A DNA stretch of 64,000 nucleotides from the NCBI RefSeq assembly GCF_001647085.1, contig NZ_CP015520.1, forward strand, positions 310,001 to 374,000, given 5' to 3'. Positions within the stretch are counted from its first letter, which is position 1. Every line of letters starts with the position of its first letter. Of this stretch, positions 42,120 through 52,139 are shown in pieces. Below the pieces are notes generated by a model that made no database searches, had not been told where the DNA came from, and saw only the letters and a program-made list of their open reading frames with translations. Both the position numbers and the translations under genes were made by a program. This stretch comes from Thermococcus piezophilus (GTDB lineage: Archaea; Methanobacteriota_B; Thermococci; Thermococcales; Thermococcaceae).

Positions 42120-43856
42120 ATGAAAGTGAGCGAGAAGGACAGAATGCTGCTCGGGATAGGAACTGGAGTTCTGCTGGCATCGAGTTTGAGGGTTTTCGTC
42201 GCTGGAGCTTACTCAAGTCTGGAGAAGACCTTTTTCTATGGTGTCAACTTTCCTTCGGCACTGGGGATAGTCCTCTTCGTAATCGCAGCGTTCTTAGTGG
42301 GTAAGATAAGCAGGAAGGTAGGAGCAGCGGTGATGGTCGCTTACGCTCTAGCGTCGCTCCTCACGGATGCAACGGAATACACCCACCTCATAGCAGCTCT
42401 GACCATTCCAGTAGCCCTCGCACTCGTCAAGGAACTAGACGTTAAATACTTTGCAATCGGCCTTGCGGCGGATTTGAGCTTAAGAGTTCTTGCCGTTGGC
42501 GGTGAGCCGATAGACTTCCCACACACGAGGGTTCTCCTGGCGGTTCTGGTGCTCCTTGCAGCCTTTGCGCTTTGGAAGGAAGCGGGAACACTCAAAAAGC
42601 CTGGCTTCGGCCTTTACGCCTTCGTGGCTCTAATTGAGCTTGGCCTAATCTATCCCAACGCTGTCCTGAGGTATTCCGGGGTTACTGTCTATTACCTCCC
42701 CCAGTTCATTGCCTACTCCTTCGTGATTGCTCTGGCAATTCTCGCTGGACCATACCTGGCCAAGAAATCGGGCATCGCATCGCTCCTCTTGGTTCTGGGC
42801 GCGGCGACGCTCTTCGTTGAACCGCTCGGCCTCCTCGGCCTCCCGCTGGCATTAGCTTCTTCACTTGCCCTCCTTGAGAACACCAAAGGAGGCCGCTTCG
42901 GAGTAATAGGCTCGGTTTACCTCTTCCTCGTGGCAACTTTGGCTTTGGGCGCCTACGTCGGTAGGGATATCGGACTGCCCTTCATGGAGGACAACCTTGA
43001 AGCCCTAATTCTAGCCACTTCCGTGATCTACGCCCTCGCGAGCTACAGTGGAAGTGCTGAGGTTAGACTTCCAAACGCAAAAGAAATAGCGAGCTCGCTC
43101 CTCGGCCTCGCAGTGGTTTCGATAATAGTTCTCGCCATATTCAATACAGGCCCAACTTACGTTGAGGCCAAGAGGGACATCCTTATCTGGACCTACAACG
43201 TCCACCAGGGCTTTGGACCCTACGACGGCACCTTCAACGGCTACGAGCTGATTAACCTCCTGAAGGAGCAGAAGCCCGATATCTGGGCGGCGCAGGAGGT
43301 CGTCGGTGGAATGATAGGCAACGGCTACCAAGATGTTCCCCTGATGATCTCCGCATACCTCGGCTATGCCTACGAGTACAAACCGGCCGTTGAAGGAACC
43401 TACGGCATAGCGGTCTTCTCGCACTGGCACATGAAGACGGAGAGTGAACTCAATCTCGAGAGCGTCGGACAGGCGAGGCCGGCTCAGAAGGTGACCATCG
43501 ATGAGCTCGGGTTAACCCTCGTCAACGTCCACATGGGGCTCTCGCCCGAGGAGAGGGCGATGCAGGCGGAAGAGCTCCTCAAGTTCGCTGAAGCTTCGCC
43601 GGTGGCGCAGATAATAGCAGGCGACACCAACGCCGAGCCGGATGAGGAGGCGATAGCCATACTCACGCGCGAATACTATGACACCTTCGAGAAAAGACCG
43701 CCATACACCTTCAACTGGGGCAACATAGACATCGAAAACATAGACTATATCCTGCTCAAAAAGGGCTGGCCTGCAAAGGTCAAAGACTACGGCTGCCTCT
43801 GCGATGTGGAAGTTTCCGACCACAGGCCCATATGGGCCGTCATCGAGCTGCTGTGA
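42120..43856 (+). CDS. Membrane protein with endonuclease/exonuclease/phosphatase domain
   Basis: 578 residues: about ten membrane helices (residues 10-345), then a soluble EEP domain (about 355-578). Metal and catalytic motifs are visible: YNVHQGF, WAAQEV, LVNVHMGLSPEER, IIAGDTNAEPDE and SDHRPIWAVIE. Members with this layout often act on phospholipid or phosphoester headgroups at the membrane; DNA cleavage is less likely. Single gene with its own TATA-like aaactttaag upstream. Confidence 0.82.
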   Translation: MKVSEKDRMLLGIGTGVLLASSLRVFVAGAYSSLEKTFFYGVNFPSALGIVLFVIAAFLVGKISRKVGAAVMVAYALASLLTDATEYTHLIAALTIPVALALVKELDVKYFAIGLAADLSLRVLAVGGEPIDFPHTRVLLAVLVLLAAFALWKEAGTLKKPGFGLYAFVALIELGLIYPNAVLRYSGVTVYYLPQFIAYSFVIALAILAGPYLAKKSGIASLLLVLGAATLFVEPLGLLGLPLALASSLALLENTKGGRFGVIGSVYLFLVATLALGAYVGRDIGLPFMEDNLEALILATSVIYALASYSGSAEVRLPNAKEIASSLLGLAVVSIIVLAIFNTGPTYVEAKRDILIWTYNVHQGFGPYDGTFNGYELINLLKEQKPDIWAAQEVVGGMIGNGYQDVPLMISAYLGYAYEYKPAVEGTYGIAVFSHWHMKTESELNLESVGQARPAQKVTIDELGLTLVNVHMGLSPEERAMQAEELLKFAEASPVAQIIAGDTNAEPDEEAIAILTREYYDTFEKRPPYTFNWGNIDIENIDYILLKKGWPAKVKDYGCLCDVEVSDHRPIWAVIELL

Positions 43857-44025
43857 GGTTTTACTCTTCCAACCTTTTTCGAAAATTGGACCACAACTCT
43901 TAAATTCCAAACCAGACGTATCTCTGTTCGGTGAAAATATGAAGAAGATTTCATTGATTCTGGTGTCCATTGCAACCGTCCTTGGTCTTCCCCTCATCAT
44001 GAGATAGTGGGGCCGCAAAATCCTG

Positions 44026-45094
44026 ATGGAAGAACTACCAAAGAAAGAGAAAAACTACAATCTGCTGAAGGCTGAGGTCATCTGTATCTTTGGGGCCTTC
44101 GTATTCTACTTCCCGACGATGATAGCCCTCGATTGGACCTCTTACGTGGTAGATAAGCTTCCCCTACCTGAAATATTCAAGGTGTTTGCATTTGCAGCAA
44201 TCCTGCTTTTCTCGCTTCTCCTGTCAATCTTCCTCATCATCTACGAGACTGTCAAAGCAGGAATGAATATTACAGAGGAAAAGATTGAAAATCCAAAAAA
44301 AGGAGGTTCTAAAAGCTATCGCACTAATCCCGGGCCCAATCATTGGCTTTGCCTTTATCTGGCTGCTGCTGATGCTCTACCTGCCAGAGAGTTAACCTCA
44401 AAGTGGTGGTTCGACCTGCTCATGTACTTAATTCTAATACTCGCTTTCTTTGCGCTCTTTCCGCTCATCCTCATTAGAGTTGGGACAAGAAGCGAGCTCG
44501 GCCCCGAGCTTAAGGCCGGGCTAAGGAGGTTCTGTGAGGAGCAGGGAGCTAAAGTCAGGGACATCATCGTTAAAGGAAAGCCCGGCCAAAAGCTTACCAA
44601 CGCCATGGTTACGGGTATAATTCCCCGCTACTGCTACGTTGTTTTAACCCGCTATCTGGTTGATAACTCCGAAGAGGACGAGATTAAAGCGGTCTTAGCC
44701 CATGAGATAGGGCACATAAAAGGAAAGCACCTCTAGATAAACGCGGCTTTGAGCATCAGCTGGTTCCTCTTCCAGATAGGACTCATTTACATCCTCCGCA
44801 AATTCAACGTTCAGCTGTTTTCCTCGCCGTGGGTTTTCTTCGGGAGTTTCTTCTTTGCCTCCTACCCCTGGCTCTTTGTTATTGAACAAGGATAGCCATA
44901 AGGAACGAGTTAAAGGCAGATGAGTTTGCGGCGGATGTCGTGGGACTTGAGCCAACTCTAAGGGCGCTTAAAAAGCTGGCCGAGCTCAACCTGCTGCCGG
45001 AAAAACGGGGAAATGGTTTAACCTGCTGAACAGACACCCTTCAATTGAAAAGAGGGCAGAGCATTTAAAACGTCTCACCAACCTTGAACCATGA
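44026..45094 (+). pseudogene. Broken M48-family membrane metalloprotease gene
   Basis: Starts with an ATG at 44026 and membrane helices. The N-terminal part of the protease domain includes RRFCEEQGAKVRDIIVKGKP and AVLAHEIGHIKGKHL (zinc HExxH as HEIGH). TAG stops it at 44734-44736. The same frame continues INAALSISWFLFQIGLIY, and after a further frameshift RNELKADEFAADVVGLEPTL supplies the third-ligand ExxxD region. Also shifted near 44290. An HtpX-like enzyme once; ends overlapping the KptA start. A 22-codon open frame at 43939-44007 before it is probably not a separate gene. Confidence 0.75.
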
Positions 45095-45626
45095 ACCGCG
45101 TGGAGGTCAGCAAGCTAATGGACTACATCCTGCGGCACTCGCCGGAGGAGTTCGGACTGAGGCCTGACGTGGAGGGCTTCGTGCCCCTTTCCGAGCTCGT
45201 CGAGGCCCTAAAAACTGTCTATCCAGACGTTACGGAGGAGTTCGTAAGAAGGACAGTCGAACTCGATTCCAAGGGTCGCTACGAAATCAGAGGAAACAAA
45301 ATCCGCGCCTGCTACGGCTACAGCCTTCCGGGAGCCTGAACCACGAGGAGAACAGGGAAAACAAGATTCTCTACCATGGTACGCCGGGGAGGAACCTCGA
45401 GAGCATCCTCCGCGAGGGTTTGAAGCCCATGAAGAGGCAGTTCGTCCACCTCAGTACAATCAAAAGCGAGGCAATCGAAACCGGCAGGCGGCACGGGCGG
45501 GACGTGGTTCTTCTGGTAATAGACGTCGAATGCCTTCGAAAGAAAGGCTTGAAGATTTACAAAGCCTGGAAGAAGGTCAGGATAGTCGAGAGGGTTCCGC
45601 CAGAGTGCATCACTCTGGAAGTCTGA
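45091..45626 (+). pseudogene. kptA: RNA 2'-phosphotransferase KptA/Tpt1, frameshifted
   Basis: First part: [20 protein letters not shown] ... [11 protein letters not shown] ... [20 protein letters not shown], then TGA at 45337-45339. The second part, one frame over, restores the family: [44 protein letters not shown], and the [19 protein letters not shown] end. A single one-base change near 45335 would reopen the gene. KptA removes the 2'-phosphate left by tRNA ligation. Either a recent loss or a sequence error. Confidence 0.85.
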
Positions 45627-46846
45627 CTGCCAGGAGAAAAGGCCAAGCCGAGGGGAACGAGCGTGCTCGTGAAGTTCAGCTCGAAGCTCATGCTCGAGAG
45701 ATAGCCTCCGATGAACGGCCCAATCACCCAGCCAAGGCTCATCACCGCGTTGAGCAGGCCCATAGCCTGGCCCCTCTCTACGGCTTTTACCTTAGTTGCC
45801 ACGTATGTGGACGAAACTCCAATGGTCATAGCCCACTTGACGCCCGAGAGAATCGCCACAGCAACCATCATGGGCAGGCTCTTGGCAAAGGCGTAACTGA
45901 GGAAGGCAATAGCATAGCCCGCTATCGCCAGAAGGTAGAACTCCTTTGCACCGTACCTGCCTATGAGCTCCCAAGGAGGTAGCCGCTTAAAGCAGCTGCG
46001 AGGGAATCTATGCCAAAGAGAAGGCCGACCCACTCGCTGCCAAATGTCTTTTCGAAGTATACCGAGACCACCGAATAGACCGGACCTGAAGCTACATTAC
46101 GAGCAGAACTGTGAGGTAGAAAACGCCCAGTGAACCGCGCATGAGCCACTTGAATGCCGCACCCTGGAAGGTTGCATTCTCGCTTTCCCTCCCTTTCTGG
46201 ACGAGTATAAGCTTTCTTGGAGCCCTCTTCGGCCTGGTCTCTCCCTGAGGAGGAGAACTATCGCAGAGGAGAGGACGGGGAAAGCCCCCGCTATGAGGAA
46301 GATTCCCCTAATCCCAACGTACTTATGATGAATCCCCCGGGGAAGTTGCCCAGCATGTAGCCTGCGTTCTCAATCGAGCCGAAGAGCCCATAAGCTGAGC
46401 CTACCCTCGTGGATAGCTCTGCTATCAGAGCTGAGTGAGCAGGCATCATGGCCGAGCCGAAGGCCCCTCTGAACAGTCCTCAGGACGAGGGGGGCGATGG
46501 GAGTGGATACGAAGGCCATGAGTGCGTAGATCGCGCCGGTGGAGACGAGGCCGAAAGATATGAAGGCCTTCCTGTTGTGCGTCCTGTCTGAGAAGTAGCC
46601 AAAGGGGTACTGAAAGACAGTCGAGGTCAGGTTGAAGGCCACGCTTAGTAAACCCACCATAAGCATGCCACCACCAAGGAGCCTCATGTAGAGGCTCAGA
46701 TAGGGAAAGGCCACGCCAAAGGCGACGTTGGCCAGAAACATGCCTACAGATAACAGAACCACGTTCCGGCGCTTGATTCTTATTTTGCGAACCTCCTCTG
46801 CCTTCTCGCGCCTTCCCTGAGTTACGACGAGCTCCCTTCTGCTCAT
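45627..46846 (-). pseudogene. Broken MFS transporter gene
   Basis: On the minus strand from ATG 46846: NVVLLSVGMFLANVAFGVAFPYLSLYMRLL, YPFGYFSDRTHNRKAF (loop motif), frameshift near 46480, a middle part in fragments, and then FGSEWVGLLFGIDSLAAALSGYLLGS. A last segment (YLLAIAGYAIAFLSYAFAK, AMGLLNAVMSLGWVIGPFIGGYLSS) lies in another frame. At least three breaks. Convergent with kptA. Confidence 0.75.
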
Positions 46847-46933
46847 TGCTCGCGCCTAGGAGATTCCCCTTTATAAAATTTCTCCGGCTCTAAAAGCGCT
46901 GAAAACGCTTGAAAAGTCAAAGAAAGGAGGGAC

Positions 46934-48094
46934 TCAGCCCATCTGGAGCGCCTGTCCCCTGAGCTCACCGCGCTCGAAGCGATACGGGTCGTACCAATCG
47001 ACTGGAAGGTCGGTCCTACCCTTGGTTATCAAGTCAGCCACCATCTCGGCAACGGCCGGCGCCATCATGAAGCCGTGGCCGGAGAAGCCCGCAGCTATGT
47101 AGTAGTCACTCAGCTCCTCGATTTTTCCTATGGCAGGGTTGCTGTCGAGCGTTTTGGCATAGTAGCCCGCCCAGGTTCTCAGGATAAGGAGCTCCCGCAG
47201 GGCAGGGATTATCTTGGTGAAGTAATAGCTCACCCCACGCATGAACTCGTAGGTCGGCGTGAGATCATAGGTCGGCCCTATCTCGTAGCCCACACCACCA
47301 ACGACTCCGCCGTGGCTGGTCTGGGTGAGGTAAGCGTGGCCGTACTTGAATGAGATGACCATGGGCTTTATGGCGTCCCTCTTGATGGGCTGGGTTATCA
47401 CCGCCTGGTGCTTGTAGGGCTCTATCGGGATGCTCGTCTTTATTCCGGCCATCGCGTTGATGAGCTTGGCCCAAGCGTTGGTGGCGTTAACGACTATGCC
47501 CGTCTTTATGACGCCCCTGCTCGTCTTAAGGCCCTTTATCTCGCCCTTCTCGATGATGAAATCCTTGACCTCGGTGTATTCAACCAGCTTTGCCCCGAAC
47601 TTCTCAGCGTTGAGGGCGAAGGCAGCGGTTGAGTGGAAGGGACTGGCCTTACCATCGGTCGGGTTCCATGATGCAGCTATCACCTCGCTTATATCGAGGA
47701 GGGGAACTATCTCCTTGGCCTCTTCTGGCGTTATGAGCCTCGTGGGGACGCCGAAGCGGTTCTGTATCGCTATGTTCCTCTTGAACTCCTCGACTTCCCC
47801 CTCATCATATAGCAAGAAGAGGTAGCCCGTCTGCTTGAAGGAGAAGCCATACTCCTTGCTGTATTTCTTCCACAGCTCCACTGAGCGCTTCATAACCTGA
47901 ACGTTGGCTTCATCGTTGAACTGCTGCCTGATACCCGTTCCGCAGCGGAAGGTGGAGCCGGAGCCTATGAAGCGCTTCTCTATGACGGTAACTTCCTCAC
48001 CGCGCTTGGCCAGCTCGTGGGCGAGGGTAACGCCTATTATCCCCCCGCCGATGATTACGATTTGACTCTTCTCGGGGAGTTTCCTCGTCGGCAT
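46934..48094 (-). CDS. Dye-linked L-proline dehydrogenase PDH1, FAD catalytic beta subunit
   Basis: 386 residues; ATG 48094 after GGGATGA, with ATG 48103 an alternative overlapping the alpha stop. DAO-type flavoenzyme: VIIGGGIIGVTLAHELAKRGEEV, GSGSTFRCGTGIRQQFNDEAN, YYIAAGFSGHGFMMAPAVAEM. Closely parallel to pdhB at 31080. Together with the alpha chain just upstream it forms the alpha4beta4-type proline dehydrogenase described in Pyrococcus horikoshii. Confidence 0.92.
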   Translation of the reverse strand: MPTRKLPEKSQIVIIGGGIIGVTLAHELAKRGEEVTVIEKRFIGSGSTFRCGTGIRQQFNDEANVQVMKRSVELWKKYSKEYGFSFKQTGYLFLLYDEGEVEEFKRNIAIQNRFGVPTRLITPEEAKEIVPLLDISEVIAASWNPTDGKASPFHSTAAFALNAEKFGAKLVEYTEVKDFIIEKGEIKGLKTSRGVIKTGIVVNATNAWAKLINAMAGIKTSIPIEPYKHQAVITQPIKRDAIKPMVISFKYGHAYLTQTSHGGVVGGVGYEIGPTYDLTPTYEFMRGVSYYFTKIIPALRELLILRTWAGYYAKTLDSNPAIGKIEELSDYYIAAGFSGHGFMMAPAVAEMVADLITKGRTDLPVDWYDPYRFERGELRGQALQMG

Positions 48095-48099
48095 GGCAA

Positions 48100-49584
48100 T
48101 CATCCCCTAGCGGCAGTAACCTTCATCCTCACGTTTTTGAGTGGAGGCCTCGCAACAGGCAGATCGATCTTCGCCATGTCGGTTCCCGTTCTCTGGGAGA
48201 CCACCACTGCGCCGTTGAAGAGGCAGAATCTTCCCTGACAGAAGCCCATGGCAAGGTGCGTCAGGCGCTTGATTATCTGCAAGTCCGTTATGCCCTGCTT
48301 GACGACGTCGTCAACCTTCTTCAAGCTTACATCGCAGCCGCATATCTGGATGTCCTCGAGGTTGAACTCCTCGAAGGGTATCCTGTGAATCGGAACAGCT
48401 TCAGGCTCGTACTCCTTCAACCTCTCCTTGTAGATACAGGGGTTAGCCTCGTAGCCTAACTCCTGGAGAATGTACGCTCCAACAAGCCTCCCCTCAAGGT
48501 AGTTCGCATAGTGCGGCTTTATGCTGACAGCGCTTCCCGCTACGTAAATTCCATCCCTTATCCGGTGCTTTGAGTCGAGAACAGGGGTGTAATAGCCCCT
48601 CTTGAAGCGAAGCTTTCCTCCAGCTTGGGTTATAGGGTTTATGTCGGGCCTCCTACCGTCGGAAACAATGACGGCATCAACCTCGTAAACGTTGCCGTTC
48701 ATGTCTATGAGTCTTTCAACCTTCTCGTCTCCCTCGACGCGCTTTGGATTCGGAACGACGACGTAGTCAATTCCCCAGCGCTCCAGCTCAGGAGTTACAT
48801 CCTCGGGCCTGCTTCCAACGACGGCGACCTTCCTCCCGGGAGCGACTCCCCAGACGTTCATAACCTCCAGCGCGAAGTCCCTCCTGAAGACACCTGGAAA
48901 CTCGTTATTCTCGAAGAGGAGGATGTTGTCCACCGATCCAGTGGCCAAAACGATGCGCTTAGCCATTATCTCGATGAGCTGGTTTTCCCTAACGACTGGA
49001 ACGAGGAAGTACTCACCCTCGTCGAAGACTCCCAATGCTATAGTCTTCCTGAAAACCCTAATGCTCTCGTTGAACTTCCCGGTGAGCCCTTTGATGACCC
49101 CCTTTGGCTCGCCCTCAAAGCCTTCCTGGGGGAGGCCCTTGAGCCACATGTCGCCGCCGAGCCAGCCGCGCTCCTCGATGAGGGCAACGGTCAGATGCTC
49201 CTGAATCTCCAACGCTGCCCCTATCCCGGCGGGTCCAGCACCTATTATAGCGACGTCAACGACTTGCCTCAGAACTGGCTTGCCCTCGTCAACCTTAACG
49301 GCCTCCTGAAAGTCGCCGTAACCCTGCCTTTCAAGTCTCATTCCGTTCCTTACTGCGGTCTTCCTCGCGTTGACATTCCTGACGCCGTTAACAACCATCG
49401 GAACCGGGCCGAAGGTGAAGGCCCCGCGCTTTCTACCTTCCGTGCTCGTGGTGAGCCAGTAGATTCCGTTGGCGAGGAGGGCCACCGTTATCTTCTCTCC
49501 CTCGTAGGCCTTGAGAGGTTGGCCTTCAAAGTAAATAGTGATTCTCCCAGAAGGGTCCTTCTCGGTTAGATCAAGTTTGCGCAT
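48100..49584 (-). CDS. Dye-linked L-proline dehydrogenase PDH1, alpha subunit
   Basis: 494 residues; ATG 49584 after GGTGGGAG. Layout: N-terminal ferredoxin-like domain (RITIYFEGQPLKAYEGE) in which the iron-sulfur cysteines are gone (RGAFTFGPVPMVVNGVRN, compared with RGLFCAIGKCSSC in pdhA). The flavoprotein core (AIIGAGPAGIGAALEIQ, KVAVVGSRPED, GIYVAGSAVS) follows. A C-terminal BFD [2Fe-2S] domain (QICGCDVSLKKVDDVV ... MGFCQGRFC) closes it, fused here but separate (pdhX) in the other system. Confidence 0.9.
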   Translation of the reverse strand: MRKLDLTEKDPSGRITIYFEGQPLKAYEGEKITVALLANGIYWLTTSTEGRKRGAFTFGPVPMVVNGVRNVNARKTAVRNGMRLERQGYGDFQEAVKVDEGKPVLRQVVDVAIIGAGPAGIGAALEIQEHLTVALIEERGWLGGDMWLKGLPQEGFEGEPKGVIKGLTGKFNESIRVFRKTIALGVFDEGEYFLVPVVRENQLIEIMAKRIVLATGSVDNILLFENNEFPGVFRRDFALEVMNVWGVAPGRKVAVVGSRPEDVTPELERWGIDYVVVPNPKRVEGDEKVERLIDMNGNVYEVDAVIVSDGRRPDINPITQAGGKLRFKRGYYTPVLDSKHRIRDGIYVAGSAVSIKPHYANYLEGRLVGAYILQELGYEANPCIYKERLKEYEPEAVPIHRIPFEEFNLEDIQICGCDVSLKKVDDVVKQGITDLQIIKRLTHLAMGFCQGRFCLFNGAVVVSQRTGTDMAKIDLPVARPPLKNVRMKVTAARG

Positions 49585-49715
49585 GCTCCCACCTCGAAGA
49601 ATTTTAAGCCAGCGTTCGACCTTATACACCGATGCTTATAAACATTGGGTTGTCCAAAAATGGTTCTCAACGTTAGGTTAAATCTTACCACCCCCAAAAT
49701 AGAAATGAAGGGAAA

Positions 49716-51332
49716 TCAGGCGAGTCCCGTCGCGAGAATGAACTCTGCGACGTTTTCGACCTGACTCTTGGCCCTGGCCTGCATAACGGTCTTGCCGCCC
49801 TTCTCAATGGGCACCTTCCTAAATATCTCATCGTGGAGCTTGATTACCTCTTCAGACGGCTTAGTGAGCAGGCTGACGACAATTATGACGAACAGCGTCA
49901 CGAAGAAGTTTATGAAGAACACTGGCACGGCGTTGAACCACTGGCCTAAGGTGCCGAAGAAGCCAGGAGCATCCGGGTTGAATGCCCAACCGTATATCTT
50001 AGCCTCAAGAATGACCTCGCTGATGAGACCGTAGGCCATTCCTATTATTCCGCCCTCTTTGGTAACGCGTTTCCACCAGAGGCTCAGTGTCAGTATCGGA
50101 CCAAAGCCAACCGCGAGGCCGCCCCAGGCAGTGGCGACCATTTGGTAGACGACCTTATTGCCAGTGAGGGCGAAGTAGAGGCCCACCAGGGCGATACCCG
50201 TAACGACTATCCTCGCAATATTGACCATCTGCCTCTTGCCGAGCTCTTTGCCGAGAACCTTGTGGTAGAAGTCCCTCGCGATGGCGGATGAAGCCACTAG
50301 GAGCTGGGAATCCGCAGTACTCATGACGGCCGAGATTATGCCCGCTATGACGAAGCCCGCCAACCAGCTGGGCATCAGTTCAACCGCCATAGCAGGGATG
50401 ACCTTCTCCGGGTCACTGACCTGGAGGATGCCCGTCTGATACATGGCGTAGCCGAGAAAGCCCGTGAAGAAGGCTCCCCAGAGGACTATTATCGTCCAGA
50501 TGCCGCTGATGAATATACCCGGCCTCCTGAGCTTCCTCGGATCCTCAACGCTCATGTAACGGGTAACTATGTGCGGCTGTCCAAGGTAACCAACTATCCA
50601 GCTGGCATAGCCTATGGCAAAGATTAGGGCAGCCCATCCCGTTGCTCCACCGAATGGGTCGAGATGCGTTGGGTTGCTCGCGGCTATGATTTCCGTGGCC
50701 TTTCCAAAGCCGCCAACCCTTGCAAGCGCCAAGAACGGGACGATTATGAGGGTCAGTAGCATGAACATGGCCTGAACAACATCAGTCCAAACGACGGCGA
50801 AAAAGCCACCGGTGATAACGTAGGCAGTGAGGATTATCACCGTCAGGATTATTCCCATGTTGTCGCTTATCCCAAAGCCCTCCGCAAAGGTCTTTCCTCC
50901 GGCGGTAAACTGGGCCGCAACGTATGCCGTCATGAATATCACGATGATTAGCGCTCCGAGAATCCTGATAAGCTTGGTGTCATCCTTGAGCCTTGCCTCA
51001 AGGTAGTCAGGAACCGTTATGGCCCTGAACTTTCCGGTGTATATCCTGAGCCTCGGCCCTATAAGAAGGTAGTCAGCCAGAGTTCCAAAGAAACAGCCAA
51101 CGGCTGCCCAGAATGCTCCGAGACCGCTCTTGAAGGCCGCTCCGGGATAGCCGAGCATCAGCCAGCCCGAGAAGTCGCTCGCCTTGTCACTCAAGGTGGC
51201 TGCCAGGACATGGACTTTCCTTCCTCCGACGAAGTACTGGTCTTCAGTTTTAGTGTAGCGGTTGGCCCACCAGCCTATATAAGCAAGGAGGACAAGGTAA
51301 ATCAGGAAACCGAAGAGTATTCCCATGTTCAT
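49716..51332 (-). CDS. putP: Sodium:proline symporter
   Basis: 538 residues with about 13 membrane helices, SSS family. Typical blocks are DKASDFSGWLMLGYPGAAF, ITVPDYLEARL, AYVAAQFTAGGKTFAEGF, SAVMSTADSQLLVASSAIARD. PutP assignment rests on these and on the proline dehydrogenase genes directly downstream; other SSS substrates remain possible. Its start overlaps the stop of the small partner protein upstream. Confidence 0.87.
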   Translation of the reverse strand: MNMGILFGFLIYLVLLAYIGWWANRYTKTEDQYFVGGRKVHVLAATLSDKASDFSGWLMLGYPGAAFKSGLGAFWAAVGCFFGTLADYLLIGPRLRIYTGKFRAITVPDYLEARLKDDTKLIRILGALIIVIFMTAYVAAQFTAGGKTFAEGFGISDNMGIILTVIILTAYVITGGFFAVVWTDVVQAMFMLLTLIIVPFLALARVGGFGKATEIIAASNPTHLDPFGGATGWAALIFAIGYASWIVGYLGQPHIVTRYMSVEDPRKLRRPGIFISGIWTIIVLWGAFFTGFLGYAMYQTGILQVSDPEKVIPAMAVELMPSWLAGFVIAGIISAVMSTADSQLLVASSAIARDFYHKVLGKELGKRQMVNIARIVVTGIALVGLYFALTGNKVVYQMVATAWGGLAVGFGPILTLSLWWKRVTKEGGIIGMAYGLISEVILEAKIYGWAFNPDAPGFFGTLGQWFNAVPVFFINFFVTLFVIIVVSLLTKPSEEVIKLHDEIFRKVPIEKGGKTVMQARAKSQVENVAEFILATGLA

Positions 51333-51508
51333 ACCTTACCCCCCTTCCCGAGTTCTTCCATAAGGTCTTCGTCATAGGCCAGAATCTCGTCGTCTACGTA
51401 GTACTCCTTGCCCGTTATCTTGTCCCAATAGCCGTAGAGCACCATCACCAAAATGCCCAAAATAGTTGGAACCAAAAGGGTCGCCCAAGCTGCACTACTT
51501 AGACCCAT
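51329..51508 (-). CDS. Small membrane partner of the symporter
   Basis: 59 residues, ATG 51508 after GGGAGGG. One membrane helix (WATLLVPTILGILVMVLYGYW) and an acidic tail (DDEILAYDEDLMEELGKG). SSS-family transporters often have such a short co-encoded subunit. ATGA coupling to putP. Confidence 0.7.
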   Translation of the reverse strand: MGLSSAAWATLLVPTILGILVMVLYGYWDKITGKEYYVDDEILAYDEDLMEELGKGGKV

Positions 51509-51570
51509 TTTGAACCCTCCCGAATATATATGCTGACTAATGATCAGCAACATTCAATAGACACCAAAAT

Positions 51571-51580
51571 ATTATAAACC
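51571..51580 (-). promoter_or_regulatory. TATA box of the symporter operon
   Basis: Minus-strand ggtttataat, about 63 bases upstream of ATG 51508, which gives a leader of some 35 bases. The plus strand of this same gap must also drive the gene at 51652. Confidence 0.5.
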
Positions 51581-51651
51581 TATCGTTGAAAACTATTGAT
51601 TGAGATTGCGAGTTAAGTTGGGCCCAATAGATTGTAACGGAGGATACCCAG

Positions 51652-52134
51652 ATGAGGGTTAAAGTCATGCGTCCAATATTCCAGCCTGAAGGGAATTCTA
51701 AGTTCGTACTCTATCCTTATTGGATATTTCACCTCAAACTCTTCTACAAGCGCCTCGGCAGGAGCGACAGGGTTCTTGACTACTACGCCTACGTTGACCT
51801 CTACCGCCTCGGCGCCGAGAGGGGCGACGGTTTCATAGAGCTCTATGAGTGGGACGTTAACGAGAACCGGATAATGGGGCCCATTGTGGACTATGAAGAA
51901 GCCAAAATGAAGGCCTTTGAGAGCGCCATCCACTGGGGCAACATGAAAATAATCTCTTGGTGGTTACCTAGGATTGAGATAGTAATGGATGTGATGGCCT
52001 ACAAGGTCTTCTGGGTTTTCAAGAGGGACGGAGAAAAGTTCGTGATGGACAGCCTGGACGGAAAGGGGTTCAGGCTGAAGGATTTAACAAGAATAGAAAG
52101 ACGACCAACATGCCGCAGACTGAGATGTAGGTGA
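51652..52134 (+). CDS. Hypothetical protein
   Basis: 160 residues; ATG 51652 after GGAGGAT. Alpha/beta protein rich in aromatics (FVLYPYWIFHLKLFYKRLG; FESAIHWGNMKIISWWLPRIEIV), perhaps membrane-associated. The last residues (RPTCRRLRCR) look unlike the rest, so the true end may be altered by a frameshift. No family recognised. Confidence 0.6.
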   Translation: MRVKVMRPIFQPEGNSKFVLYPYWIFHLKLFYKRLGRSDRVLDYYAYVDLYRLGAERGDGFIELYEWDVNENRIMGPIVDYEEAKMKAFESAIHWGNMKIISWWLPRIEIVMDVMAYKVFWVFKRDGEKFVMDSLDGKGFRLKDLTRIERRPTCRRLRCR

Positions 52135-52139
52135 CAAGA